Shown here: piece by piece, positions 18,677 through 26,606 of the stretch
How positions within the stretch are numbered: the stretch's first letter is position 1
Layout of the letters: each line of letters starts with the position of its first letter
NCBI GenBank assembly: GCA_024278935.1
Contig: JAJRSF010000061.1
Coordinates: 1 to 36,872, forward strand
Source of the DNA: Candidatus Zixiibacteriota bacterium
GTDB lineage: Bacteria > Zixibacteria > MSB-5A5 > GN15 > FEB-12
Direction of reading: 5' to 3'
DNA length: 36,872 bases
Made by a program: the position numbers and the translations under genes
Notes under the pieces: generated by a model
What the model was told of the DNA's origin: nothing
The model's input: the letters and a program-made list of their open reading frames with translations, nothing else
The model's database searches: none

Positions 18677-18683
18677 TATACTA

Positions 18684-19735
18684 TTATAATAATCCCTTGA
18701 GTTGTTTATATCGAAAATCTACAGAAGCATCGCACCATATGACAGATTCTTTCATATGAACATTTGGAAAGGTTTCTGTATAAAAACTTTTTTCATTGAT
18801 TGGAAATATGAACACGTTATCAATCAAAGGACTAATTTTTATATCATAATCAGTAAATTTATGAATGATAAAAAGACTCTTAAGTTGTCCAAATAAAGTT
18901 ATATCTAAATATAAAACAAGATTTTTTGACAATTTAAAAGTTATATAATGATAATCACTAAATGGAATATCTTCTAAATTTCTATATTCCCTACATGCTA
19001 CACTCGTGTTTGATAATATCCTTTTATTTATATCATTAGTAATTTTAATTCTTTCCGCAGATTGAGTATTTATGTCTACAGTTTCATTGAAAATATCTTG
19101 AAATAATAAGTGTCCTTGTAACTGGCAAATAGCCAAAAACTCATAAACAAGCTTAAAGATAAATTCAGGGTCGATGTCTCTACTTTGTACAATTTTTAAT
19201 TCACCTTTTACTTGGTTATAAATTTTTTTTGAATATGTTTTACCAGCATATTTTAAAGAAGTTTGCTCATCATCAGAAAAGAATTCTTCCAAAGGTTTAA
19301 CAGGCCAATTTGGTCTTTCTTTTTTAAATTCTTGAATTCTAAAATTTTTAATTTCCTCTATACTTCCAATAAATTGTGAATCAGAATTTTTTTTGGTGCT
19401 ATCCTACTTACACCTTCATCTGTAATATGCATTTCAGCACCTGTTTCAGTATCAAATTTTCTAGAATGCCGATAAGCTTCCTTTTTTGTCGCTAATCTTA
19501 ACTTGCTAAGTGCAGAAGAGATAAAAGCATTATTTTTTGTTTTACTTTCTATTTCTCTTCCAAGATAAGAATTACATTTTTCACATGAAGTAAATGTATA
19601 AAAGTTTGATCCTAATGAATCTGGAATAAGATGCGATTTTGTTAATTTTTCTTTTTGTAAACACCAAATACATAAATCGGAATATAAGTATTCATTTTGA
19701 AAGTAAAATCGCGGATTTTTATTGTTTAATTTCAT
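18684..19735 (-). CDS. HNH endonuclease (HNH_5-like), frame interrupted at an A8 tract
   Basis: Two overlapping-frame pieces read as one gene. The first piece, from ATG 19735 (AGGAG 4 bp upstream, preferred over GTG 19738), has the zinc-finger HNH core CIWCLQKEKLTKSHLIPDSLG followed by CEKCNSYLGREIE (two CxxC pairs, His and Asn in the usual places) and stops at 19358. The second, 202 residues if begun at TTG 19292, continues in the -1 frame, which is open back to the A8 tract at 19387-19394 (KKNSDSQFIGSIEEI...). Joined, they give about 350 residues, a normal size for HNH_5 proteins. The gene is visibly more AT-rich than its neighbours and flanked by inverted REP-like palindromes, suggesting transfer. 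Target unknown. It is either a pseudogene, a frameshift-expressed gene, or a sequence error. Confidence 0.75.
19387..19394 (-). other. A8 slippery site / frameshift position in the HNH gene
   Basis: On the coding strand the codons are CCA AAA AAA ATT, so A_AAA_AAA is in phase for a -1 shift, after which the frame reads AAT TCT GAT TCA into the long C-terminal part. A second A8 tract in the same gene (19223-19230) is read in frame. Confidence 0.65.
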
Positions 19736-19739
19736 CACA

Positions 19740-20065
19740 CTCCTATGTACTAAAATTAATTTCTGTGATTATTACTCCTAATTTATTATTGAGACATAAT
19801 TTAAAATATAAGAAATTGTAGTTAAATATCAATCTTAAAAGGCTGGATTCCTGCGTCCGCAGGAAAGGGGTTACTGCTGTATGTAACTTTCTGGACTCAA
19901 AGTGCCTTCAGGCACCGGCTAAAGCCGGAGAGGAGTTCGTTTGATATTTAATTATAAATGAATAATTCCAGCATATAAGAGTATTATAAACGATATAAAA
20001 ACCTTTCAGTAAAACTACCGTATAAACCGATATACAATGTATAAACGATCTGCTATATTAAAGGC
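19740..20065. other. 326-bp gene-free region between HNH gene and DUF2953 gene
   Basis: No ORF can be supported. The left end carries the HNH ribosome-binding site; the middle holds the three-hairpin cluster 19842-19928; the right end is AT-rich, with TATATT about 10 bp before the DUF2953 start as a possible -10 element. Confidence 0.55.
19842..19928. repeat. Cluster of three hairpins including an inverted REP-like unit
   Basis: Hairpin one is TTCCTGC-GTCC-GCAGGAA (19848-19865), preceded by CTGGA; read on the minus strand it ends GGAATCCAG, like the palindrome at 18652. Hairpin two is GTGCC-TTCA-GGCAC (19902-19915). Hairpin three is CCGGCT-AA-AGCCGG (19915-19928). The GC-rich stems contrast with the AT-rich surroundings. 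Confidence 0.6.
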
Positions 20066-20716
20066 ATGCTCTACATGATAACTGTTCTTCTGATATTACT
20101 GATTCTGACACTTCTTCTAAAGCTACGTCTGAAATTGCAACTTGAAGATGACCGTAAAACTGCATTTTTTGGATTAGGACGTTCTGGGTTGTCATATGAT
20201 TTTATTTCAAAAGGCATGTCATTATGTCTCTTTGGAAAGATGATTAAAAAATTATCTTCAGAAACAAAAACTGATAAGAAATCAAAAGTCAAAAAGACTT
20301 CTCAGAAAAAAGATAAATCGAAAGTAAAACAAAAACGAGTGCGCCCTCTCAAAGATTTTCTTGCCTTGATTCCGAAGTCTTCACAAGCTTTATACAACTA
20401 TTCAATTTCACTTTTGAAATCAATAATTGTCGAAGAGCTCGAAGGAAAAGTAACCGCCGGTTTTGATTCCCCCGATATCACCGGTCAACTATTCGGCTAC
20501 TACCAAGCAGCCTATTACGCGGTACCATCGGTAGTCGGACGGGTGCAGTATCAGCCGAACTGGACCGAAGCCAGCTTTGATGCCAACTTGAGAGCATCGG
20601 TCGCTATCCCTCTTTATAAAATTATATACCGATCAATCATATTATTTTTCTCACTCCCATTAAGAGATATTCTAAAAATTACGATAGGAAGAAAAGAAAG
20701 GAGCCATGATGGCTAA
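20066..20716 (+). CDS. DUF2953 membrane-anchored protein (YtfI-like)
   Basis: 216 residues. An N-terminal membrane helix (about 2-20) is followed by a short strand segment, a very Lys/Ser-rich linker (about 66-95, TKTDKKSKVKKTSQKKDKSK), and the conserved end of DUF2953 with GFDSPDITGQLFGYYQAAYY and WTEASFDANLRASVAIPLYKIIY. Two in-frame ATGs (20066, 20075) could start it. The molecular function of DUF2953 is unknown. It overlaps the following GerW gene by a few bases. The same pairing (ytfI next to ytfJ/gerW) exists in Bacillus, which strengthens both assignments and implies they work together. Confidence 0.85.
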   Translation: MLYMITVLLILLILTLLLKLRLKLQLEDDRKTAFFGLGRSGLSYDFISKGMSLCLFGKMIKKLSSETKTDKKSKVKKTSQKKDKSKVKQKRVRPLKDFLALIPKSSQALYNYSISLLKSIIVEELEGKVTAGFDSPDITGQLFGYYQAAYYAVPSVVGRVQYQPNWTEASFDANLRASVAIPLYKIIYRSIILFFSLPLRDILKITIGRKERSHDG

Positions 20717-21137
20717 CAATGTTGCTGAAATACTCAAGTCGGTCGTAGGAGAACTCAAGGAGATTTCCAAGTCTGAAACTATTGTCGGTGAGCCGATTAC
20801 TGTCGGATACCGCACTGTAATACCAATTGTACGTATATCTGTAGGTTTTGGAGCAGGTGGCGGACAAGGCGAAAATTCAAAAGCTGAATCTGGATTTGGT
20901 GGTGGTGGTGGCGGTGGTGTCAAAATCGAACCATCAGCCTTTATTATAATGGATAAAGATGGTGTCTCGATTTTACCTGCCAATAAAGGAAAATGGGACT
21001 CAATTATTGATTCAATCCCTGGATTTGCCAAAAAACTGTCAAAATTAAAGGCAGATTATAAATCTGATGATAAACCATCGGAAAAGTCTGAAAAAACTGA
21101 AAAAAACGAAGAATCAGACTCCCCATCTGAAGACTAA
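20709..21137 (+). CDS. GerW/YtfJ family protein
   Basis: 142 residues from the second of two adjacent ATGs: AAAGGAG at 20697-20703 is 5 bp from ATG 20709 but only 2 bp from ATG 20706. Family features are the helix VAEILKSVVGELKEI, VGEPITVGYRTVIPIVRISVGFGAGGG, a seven-glycine run and VKIEPSAFIIMDKDGVSIL. A Lys/Glu/Ser-rich acidic tail follows residue 110. In Bacillus subtilis YtfJ/GerW is a spore protein needed for normal germination, but homologues are common in non-sporulating bacteria with unknown function. Nothing else here suggests sporulation. It is translationally coupled to the DUF2953 gene and terminated at 21164. Confidence 0.92.
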   Translation: MANNVAEILKSVVGELKEISKSETIVGEPITVGYRTVIPIVRISVGFGAGGGQGENSKAESGFGGGGGGGVKIEPSAFIIMDKDGVSILPANKGKWDSIIDSIPGFAKKLSKLKADYKSDDKPSEKSEKTEKNEESDSPSED

Positions 21138-21163
21138 TCTACTGATTCACAAGAAGATACAAG

Positions 21164-21192
21164 AAAAGCCGGTTAGGGGAACCGGCTTTTTT
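21164..21192 (+). terminator. Rho-independent terminator after gerW
   Basis: AAAAGCCGGTT, loop AGGGG, AACCGGCTTTT continuing into TT: an 11-bp perfect stem with a run of six T, 27 bp after the stop. It separates the DUF2953-gerW pair from the yajC operon. Confidence 0.92.
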
Positions 21193-21616
21193 CTTTTCGC
21201 TTATAAAAACGAAAATATACGTATCGTATAGAGCAAGTAATCACGTACATATGTAAAGAGCATTGTATCACTGTATTTGATACAATAAATTTAGATAATT
21301 TACATTTGTGCAACTTATTGGTACTTTTTAAGTTGTCAGATTAAGCCTAGTTCAATTAAAGCAGACGATGTCTGAACCAGACGATGTCTGAACCAGACGA
21401 TGTCTGAACCAGGCGATGTCTGAACCAGACGAAGTCTGTCTATTTATCTCCTTTATATTTGCCTTAATATTACTTGGCAAGATGTTTTCTTTCGCATATA
21501 TTGTGGGTCAATATTTTGGTAACTATACTGTTTAAAAAATTCGGCATTAATTAAAAAAGGCATTGCCTGTGTGCAGAAATTGAACAGTTTGACGATAAAG
21601 ATTAAAGGAGACAAAA
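21193..21616. other. 424-bp leader/intergenic region upstream of yajC
   Basis: No gene is supportable. It contains the five-unit hairpin array (21362-21438), a short palindrome AGGC-ATT-GCCT (21558-21568) and the AAAGGAG ribosome-binding site (21604-21610) for the yajC TTG start. If transcription of the yajC operon starts before the array, the repeats form a structured 5' leader. Confidence 0.5.
21362..21438. repeat. Five-unit tandem hairpin array, 16-bp period, upstream of yajC
   Basis: The unit is CAGAC-GAT-GTCTG followed by AAC. Units start at 21362, 21378, 21394, 21410 and 21426. Unit 4 has CAGGC in the left stem arm, unit 5 has GAA in the loop and lacks the AAC. Each 13-nt palindrome can form a 5-bp stem with a 3-nt loop, so the array folds as beads on a string in DNA or RNA. 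No spacers are present, so it is not a CRISPR array. Confidence 0.85.
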
Positions 21617-21928
21617 TTGAATTTTGTGTATCCAATTTTAATGGCCGGCCCCGGAGGTGATGGTGGCGGCGCAATTGCTCAGTTAGGTTTTTTTGGACTG
21701 ATATTTTTAATGATGTATCTTTTGTTGATACGTCCTCAAAAGAAAAAACAAAAAGAGCATGAAGCATTACTCGCCAATTTGAAAAAAGGCGACAAAGTTG
21801 TAACCTCAAGCGGTATGTTTGGAATCATTTTCTCCATCGATGATGAAAATAACACAATAGTGTTAAAGATGGGTGAAATTAAATTAGAGTTCTTACGTTC
21901 CTCTATCGCTGCAAAGGTTGAAAAGTAA
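21617..21928 (+). CDS. yajC: YajC Sec-translocase accessory subunit
   Basis: 103 residues. A Gly-rich start (AGPGGDGGGAIAQ), a single membrane helix FFGLIFLMMYLLLI, then the YajC signature RPQKKKQKEHEALLANLKKGDKVVTSSGMFGII. The start is TTG, with AAAGGAG 6 bp upstream; no ATG fits upstream of the membrane helix. YajC joins SecDF-YidC at the inner membrane in protein export. SecD and SecF are not adjacent here; instead yajC leads the translation genes def-fmt-rng, with def only 9 bp downstream. Confidence 0.93.
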   Translation: MNFVYPILMAGPGGDGGGAIAQLGFFGLIFLMMYLLLIRPQKKKQKEHEALLANLKKGDKVVTSSGMFGIIFSIDDENNTIVLKMGEIKLEFLRSSIAAKVEK

Positions 21929-21937
21929 GGAGTTTTT

Positions 21938-22444
21938 GTGGCAGTACGACCGATCGTCATTTTTGGCGACCCGGTATTGCGGGAAGTCTCTGAAAAAGTC
22001 GAAAAATTCGACACAGAGCTGAAAAATTTAGTGTCCGATTTAGTGGACACATTAAAAGAAGCCAAAGGTTTAGGCTTGGCGGCAATTCAAATAGGTGTCA
22101 CCAAGAGAGTCTTTATTGTAGATCTCTCTGCGGTAGACATCAATGAAAAGTTACGTGTATTTATCAATCCGGAAATTATTGAAACGACAGAAGAATTAGA
22201 ATACGAAGAAGGATGTTTATCTTTCCCGGGGATATACCAAAAAATTACAAGACCTGGAAAGGTCAAAGTGAAAGCGTTTGATACTGACGGAAACGAATTC
22301 GTCATGGACGCTACCGATTTAGCCGCCCGTGCAATTTTACATGAGTATGACCATTTAGAAGGTAAACTCTTTATAGACCTTATGTCTACTTTGACCAAGA
22401 CAATGCTCAAAGGTAGATTAAAAAAATTACGAACAGCTTCTTAA
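21938..22444 (+). CDS. def: Peptide deformylase
   Basis: 168 residues with all three family motifs: GLGLAAIQIG, EEGCLSFPG with metal ligand Cys93, and HEYDHLEGKLF with ligands His135 and His139 and catalytic Glu136. It removes the N-formyl group from nascent proteins in the cytoplasm. The GTG start is preceded by AAGGAG overlapping the yajC stop. It is the partner enzyme of the downstream fmt, which adds the formyl group to initiator tRNA. Confidence 0.97.
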   Translation: MAVRPIVIFGDPVLREVSEKVEKFDTELKNLVSDLVDTLKEAKGLGLAAIQIGVTKRVFIVDLSAVDINEKLRVFINPEIIETTEELEYEEGCLSFPGIYQKITRPGKVKVKAFDTDGNEFVMDATDLAARAILHEYDHLEGKLFIDLMSTLTKTMLKGRLKKLRTAS

Positions 22445-22507
22445 AAGTTTCATAGATTTCCCAATCGTTCCGTTTGTCATAAAACGGTTGTCACAAATTA
22501 ACTACAG

Positions 22508-23485
22508 ATGAAAATTGTGTACATGGGTACGCCTGCCTTTGCATGTCCTGCTTTGGAGGCATTACACCAAAGCGGTCATGACGTAATTGCAGTTGTTACC
22601 GGTCAGGATAAGCAAATCGGACGGGGTCGAAAGATCGTGCCGACCGATGTAGCTTCGCTTGCCCAAAAATTACAGATTAAAACGATCAAACCGGCATCGT
22701 TAAAAGATGATGAATTGTATGAAACCATTAAATCTCTCTCCCCTGATTTAATTGTGGTCATCGCATTTCGGATTCTTCCCAAAAAATTATTCAGCATTCC
22801 AAAACTGGGTGCGATAAATATCCATGGGTCGCTTCTTCCAAAATACCGAGGAGCCGCTCCGATAAATTGGGCATTGATTAACGGTGAAAAAGAAACCGGG
22901 CTTTCAGCTTTTTATCTCAAAAAGAAAGTTGATACAGGCGATATTATTCATAATGAAAAAATCGCTATCAACAACGATGATAATTTTGATTCGCTCTACA
23001 AAAAGCTTTCAGATTTATCAGCAAAATTTTTGCTTGAAACTATCAAACAAATCGAATCAGGAGCTACTGCTCCGCTTGTACAAAATGATTCGGAAGCATC
23101 GGCAGCACCAAAGATAACAGCATTTGATGCGTTGATTGATTTTGGTTTCCCGGCAAAGAATGTTCAAAATTTTGTAAGAGGGATGTCATCTACACCGGGT
23201 GCATACTCTTACTTTAATGGCAAAAAGATTAAAATTTTAAGCTGCGAGATTGTTCCTGATTACCAGGAAACAGATATTAAATCTGGAACAGGTATTAGAC
23301 CTGGCACAATTATTCGCAACAAGAAAAAACTTCAGGTTCAATGTGCCAATTCGGCAATTGAAATAACACAAATTCTTCCTGAAGGGAAAAAAATAATGGA
23401 TGGAGCTTCTTTTCTCAATGGTTCACAACCTGAGATAGGGGAAATTTTTGGAGAACTCCACAAAGGAAATAATATAATAGAATGA
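22508..23485 (+). CDS. fmt: Methionyl-tRNA formyltransferase
   Basis: 325 residues, slightly longer than the usual ~310. The N-terminal formyltransferase domain has MGTPAFACPALEAL, the catalytic Asn/His segment NIHGSLLPKYRGAAPINWA and VDTGDII with the catalytic Asp. The C-terminal OB-type domain follows from about residue 210. It transfers formyl from 10-formyl-THF to Met-tRNAi. It lies 63 bp after def, and its TGA overlaps the rng ATG (ATGA), so translation of the two is coupled. Confidence 0.97.
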   Translation: MKIVYMGTPAFACPALEALHQSGHDVIAVVTGQDKQIGRGRKIVPTDVASLAQKLQIKTIKPASLKDDELYETIKSLSPDLIVVIAFRILPKKLFSIPKLGAINIHGSLLPKYRGAAPINWALINGEKETGLSAFYLKKKVDTGDIIHNEKIAINNDDNFDSLYKKLSDLSAKFLLETIKQIESGATAPLVQNDSEASAAPKITAFDALIDFGFPAKNVQNFVRGMSSTPGAYSYFNGKKIKILSCEIVPDYQETDIKSGTGIRPGTIIRNKKKLQVQCANSAIEITQILPEGKKIMDGASFLNGSQPEIGEIFGELHKGNNIIE

Positions 23486-25017
23486 AAAAAGAAATTATTA
23501 TCAATTCAACCGAATTCGAAACACGCCTTGCGATTTTAGAAGATGGTAAAATGGTTGAATTCACCGTAGAACGAACTGACACATCCCGTATGGTTGGAGA
23601 TATTTATAAAGGAAAAATTAATTCCGTTCTCCCCGGTATGCAAGCTGCCTTTGTTGACATTGGCATGGAAAAAGCTGCCTACCTGCATTCATCAGATATC
23701 GGTAAAGTGTACAATTCTAAGTTCTCAGAAGAGTTAGACGATGAAGAAGCTCCGGCAGAAATCATCAGGAAAAAACGCCGCGAAGGTATCGAGGCGGTAC
23801 TCAAAAAAAATCAGGAAATTTTAGTACAAGTTATCAAAGAACCTATCTCTACAAAAGGTCCTCGGATTGCGACTGAAATTTCTATACCGGGACGGTTTTG
23901 TGTTCTTGTGCCAGATGATGACCATATTCGAGTTTCCAAAAGAATCTCAAATTGGACAGAACGGAAACGTCTGCGGAAAATTGCTGAGCCACTTCGCCCT
24001 GAAGGATTCGGTCTGATCTTACGGACAGAGGCAGAAGGAAAAGAAGAACCCGAGTTGCGTGCCGATGTAAAACGGCTTTTGAAACTTTGGTCAAAACTCA
24101 AGAAAAAAGCGGACAACTCACCTCCTCCTGCTTTGATTCATAAAGAAGAAGAAGTTATCGTTTCGATGATTCGAGATATTTTCACCGATGATGTTGAGTC
24201 AGTTGTTATTGACAATCAACATGATTATAAAAAAATCATGGCCTACGCTCGTCAAGTTATGCCACATCTCAAAGAACGTATTTCGCTCTACAAAGGCAAG
24301 ACACCTCTTTTTGATGAATATGGTTTAGAGACTGAAATTGATAAATTGCTTGAAAGAAAAGTTTGGATTCGTAAAGGTGCGTATCTGATTATTGACCAGA
24401 CTGAAGCGATGGTGACTATCGACATAAACACCGGTCGGTATACCGGCAAGTCTGATCAGGAAGCGACTATTTTTAATACCAATATTGATTCCGCCAAAGA
24501 GATTGCAAGGCAAATTCGTCTTCGGGATATTGGTGGTTTGATTGTCTGTGATTTTATTGATATGTATAATCGGGATAATAGAAAAAAATTATACGAAGCA
24601 TTCAAAAGTTATTTTTCAAATGACCGAGCAAAAAGAGCAATCAATCCGGTTACTGATTTTGGACTAGTTGAAATGACTCGTGAACGGGTTCGTCCTTCGC
24701 AGATGCATAAGCTTTCGGAACCATGTCCATCATGTGATGGCTCTGGTCGGGTACTTTCTAAAGAAACTCTTTCGACAAAAATCGAACGATGGTTTACTCG
24801 GGCAAAAGTTGATAAAAAATATGAGCTATTCCATCTCGCTATGACACCTGATTTGGCAGATGCTATGACTAACAACGGAAGCAGTCGTATAAATCTATTG
24901 ATGAAACGTCATAAATTTAAAATAAATGTCGTCAGAGATACTACTATTTCTGCCCAGACATATAAAATATATGATGCCCAGACAAATGATGAGATAACTG
25001 ATTTATATAAAGTGTAA
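23482..25017 (+). CDS. rng: Ribonuclease G (RNase E/G family)
   Basis: 511 residues, close to RNase G length and lacking the long RNase E tail. An S1 domain (about 35-125, KINSVLPGMQAAFVDIGMEKAAYLH) is followed by the DNase-I-like catalytic domain, with Asp314 (TIDINTGRYTG) and Asp357 (VCDFIDM) 43 residues apart as in the E. coli enzymes, and the zinc-link Cys415/Cys418 (CPSCDGSG). It cleaves single-stranded A/U-rich RNA in rRNA maturation and mRNA decay. Being the last gene of yajC-def-fmt-rng, it overlaps fmt by 4 bp and is followed by the hairpin at 25084. An A8 tract at 23803-23810 is read in frame. Confidence 0.96.
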   Translation: MKKEIIINSTEFETRLAILEDGKMVEFTVERTDTSRMVGDIYKGKINSVLPGMQAAFVDIGMEKAAYLHSSDIGKVYNSKFSEELDDEEAPAEIIRKKRREGIEAVLKKNQEILVQVIKEPISTKGPRIATEISIPGRFCVLVPDDDHIRVSKRISNWTERKRLRKIAEPLRPEGFGLILRTEAEGKEEPELRADVKRLLKLWSKLKKKADNSPPPALIHKEEEVIVSMIRDIFTDDVESVVIDNQHDYKKIMAYARQVMPHLKERISLYKGKTPLFDEYGLETEIDKLLERKVWIRKGAYLIIDQTEAMVTIDINTGRYTGKSDQEATIFNTNIDSAKEIARQIRLRDIGGLIVCDFIDMYNRDNRKKLYEAFKSYFSNDRAKRAINPVTDFGLVEMTRERVRPSQMHKLSEPCPSCDGSGRVLSKETLSTKIERWFTRAKVDKKYELFHLAMTPDLADAMTNNGSSRINLLMKRHKFKINVVRDTTISAQTYKIYDAQTNDEITDLYKV

Positions 25018-25083
25018 GATAAGTTATACTGCCCACCTAGGCGGGGTCGAAGTATGTCATTTGTAAGATACAATCATTTTAGA

Positions 25084-25113
25084 GCTGTCAGGAACCATTC
25101 CTGACAGCATTTT
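25084..25113 (+). terminator. Rho-independent terminator after rng
   Basis: GCTGTCAGGAA-CCA-TTCCTGACAGC, an 11-bp perfect stem (25084-25108) followed by ATTTTTAAAA. The T-run is short (five), so termination may be partial. Confidence 0.85.
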
Positions 25114-25209
25114 TAAAATAATCTGAATTAAATCTAAGATTTGAAGCTTGTGTTGTCGTTAATAAGTATATAATTATTATATAGAAAATAAATCCTCAAG
25201 GAGAGAGAT

Positions 25210-25881
25210 ATGAAAAGAATTACGACATTATTAATCATTGCTGCTATGTTGGTTTCAGTCGTTGGCTGTGCATCACTGCAGAAAAAAGAAAAAGGTGCCT
25301 TAATCGGCGGAACAGCAGGAGCTGTCATAGGTGGTATTATTGGTAAGAAAACTGGCAACACTGCCCTGGGTGCGATTCTCGGAGCTGCAATTGGTGGAGC
25401 CGCCGGAGCTTATATAGGAAACTATATGGACAAACAAGCCGAAGAGATTGAACGTGATTTAGAAGGTGCCACAGTTGAACGTGTTGGCGAAGGAATCAAA
25501 ATTACTTTTGATTCGGGTATCTTATTTGAAGTAAACAAATCAGCTTTACAACCTGCAGCAAAAACTAACCTTGAAAATTTAGCTGTCATATTAAATAAAT
25601 ATGCTGAAACTGAAATTGTTATTGAAGGGCATACCGATTCTGATGGTACCGAAGATCATAATATGGATTTGTCAATTCGCAGAGCACAGTCAGTAAGTTC
25701 TCATCTTTCGGTAAACAATGTTATGGTGACTCGTTTTAACGTTGTCGGCTATGGTGAATTACAACCTGTTGCTGATAACGCAACATCAATGGGTCGTCAA
25801 AGTAACCGCCGTGTTGAAATCGCTATTTTCGCAAACGATAAACTGAAAAGTACTGCCGAAGACAAAATCAACGAAGGTTAA
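25210..25881 (+). CDS. OmpA-family outer-membrane lipoprotein with glycine-zipper region
   Basis: 223 residues. The signal peptide ends in the lipobox VVGC (Cys20), so it is lipid-anchored. Residues about 27-75 form a glycine zipper (GALIGGTAGAVIGGIIGKK ... GAAIGGAAGAYIG). The OmpA peptidoglycan-binding domain spans about 95-212, with LFEVNKSALQPAAKTNL, EGHTDSDGTEDHNMDLSIRRAQSV, GYGELQPVADN and GRQSNRRVEI. It probably tethers the outer membrane to peptidoglycan, like YiaD/Pal-type proteins. GGAGAGAG lies just before the ATG. It is transcribed singly, with terminators before (25084) and after (25917). Confidence 0.95.
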   Translation: MKRITTLLIIAAMLVSVVGCASLQKKEKGALIGGTAGAVIGGIIGKKTGNTALGAILGAAIGGAAGAYIGNYMDKQAEEIERDLEGATVERVGEGIKITFDSGILFEVNKSALQPAAKTNLENLAVILNKYAETEIVIEGHTDSDGTEDHNMDLSIRRAQSVSSHLSVNNVMVTRFNVVGYGELQPVADNATSMGRQSNRRVEIAIFANDKLKSTAEDKINEG

Positions 25882-25916
25882 AAGCTGAATCGCTGAAATA
25901 TACATTAGTATCTATT

Positions 25917-25949
25917 GGTCAGGTCTCTTAGGAGGTCTGACCTTTTTTT
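25917..25949 (+). terminator. Rho-independent terminator after the OmpA-like gene
   Basis: GGTCAGGTCTC-TTAG-GAGGTCTGACC, an 11-bp stem with two G-U pairs, followed by seven T, 35 bp after the stop codon. Confidence 0.9.
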
Positions 25950-25958
25950 GTTACTTCC

Positions 25959-25987
25959 TTGACAACTCACACCATGTTAAGTAATTT
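25959..25987 (+). promoter_or_regulatory. Candidate promoter of the exported-protein cluster
   Basis: A perfect -35 TTGACA (25959-25964) lies 17 bp before a poor -10 TAATTT (25982-25987), 37 bp before the first gene of the cluster and directly after the preceding terminator. The weak -10 suggests an activator or a lineage-specific -10 consensus. Confidence 0.45.
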
Positions 25988-26023
25988 CTTTCAGACATAA
26001 AACTACTTTGAATGGGAGAAATC

Positions 26024-26584
26024 ATGAAAAAACTTTTACTTACAATTTTAATGCTACTGCTATTATCATCCGTTTCATTTGCACAAGGTGAATATTTTGG
26101 CAAAGGTACTTCGACAATCGGTGTCGCATTTGGTAAAGCGTTTGATGATGGGGAAAGTACAAATTCATATCAATTCGGTATTTCTCTAAACGGTAATTTT
26201 GATATAGTAGTCGCAACAATTAGTGATAGATACGGCGACCAAGTGGCGGCAATCGGAGGTACGTACCACATCTTAAACAGTGCTCAAGCAAATAAATTTA
26301 AACTCGCTTTTGTAGGGTCGTATGCGAGCAGTGAAGAACTATTTACATTGGGATCTGTTTTTCACACCGACCTTAAATTAGGAAATACTTTATTTTTGAA
26401 ACCATTTAGTGGAGTTGGGCTTGTTAGATTTGAACGATCGGATGCAAGGGTTACATATCAAGCCGGATTAGATTTTTATTTCAAAAACAATAAATCGATA
26501 TTTTCTGTAAGTCCACAAATTGTAAAGTTTCGACAAGAAACAAATTTCGGCATTCAACTTGCCATCGTTTTCGACATGAATTAA
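26024..26584 (+). CDS. Exported beta-rich protein, probable outer-membrane barrel (pair A, copy 1)
   Basis: 186 residues from ATG 26024, chosen over ATG 26012 because GGGAG lies 5 bp upstream and a clean signal peptide follows (MKKLLLTILMLLLLSSVSFA, cleavage before QG). The mature part alternates Gly/aromatic and polar residues with repeated short strands (STIGVAFGKAF, YQFGISLNGNFDIVVATIS, TLFLKPFSGVGLVRF, YQAGLDFYFKNN) and ends with strand NFGIQLAIVFDMN, typical of small outer-membrane barrels. No named family. The leader GGAGAAATCATGAAAAAA and signal peptide are nearly identical to those of the next gene, so the two are tandem paralogues or share a duplicated leader. Confidence 0.82.
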   Translation: MKKLLLTILMLLLLSSVSFAQGEYFGKGTSTIGVAFGKAFDDGESTNSYQFGISLNGNFDIVVATISDRYGDQVAAIGGTYHILNSAQANKFKLAFVGSYASSEELFTLGSVFHTDLKLGNTLFLKPFSGVGLVRFERSDARVTYQAGLDFYFKNNKSIFSVSPQIVKFRQETNFGIQLAIVFDMN

Positions 26585-26606
26585 AATATTGGTCTTTGGA
26601 GAAATC

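Larger units (their letters stand above)
18175..18683. other. Gene-free 509-bp region made almost entirely of repeats and hairpins
   Basis: No supportable gene. It contains, in order, the dispersed repeat (18211-18304), a GACAGG/CCTGTC hairpin (18314-18332), two 26-bp direct repeats (18345-18423), a CAGGC-TTT-GCCTG hairpin followed by a T-rich stretch (18371-18387), an ACCCCC-ACT-GGGGGT hairpin (18470-18484) and a REP-like palindrome (18652-18676). This density suggests a repeat-insertion hot spot between the small membrane protein gene and the HNH gene. Confidence 0.7.

Noticed and set aside
18684-19735. HNH gene as part of a multi-gene restriction or phage-defence island
   Set aside because: No methyltransferase, helicase, toxin-antitoxin or other defence gene lies within the window; a lone HNH_5 gene is not enough.
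19842-19928. tRNA or structured small RNA suggested by three consecutive hairpins
   Set aside because: The hairpins are short and do not form a cloverleaf, and there is no T-loop GTTC-type consensus; a repeat cluster is the simpler reading.
21362-21438. Possible CRISPR array
   Set aside because: The units are directly joined (16-bp period) with no unique spacers, and no cas gene is present in the window.
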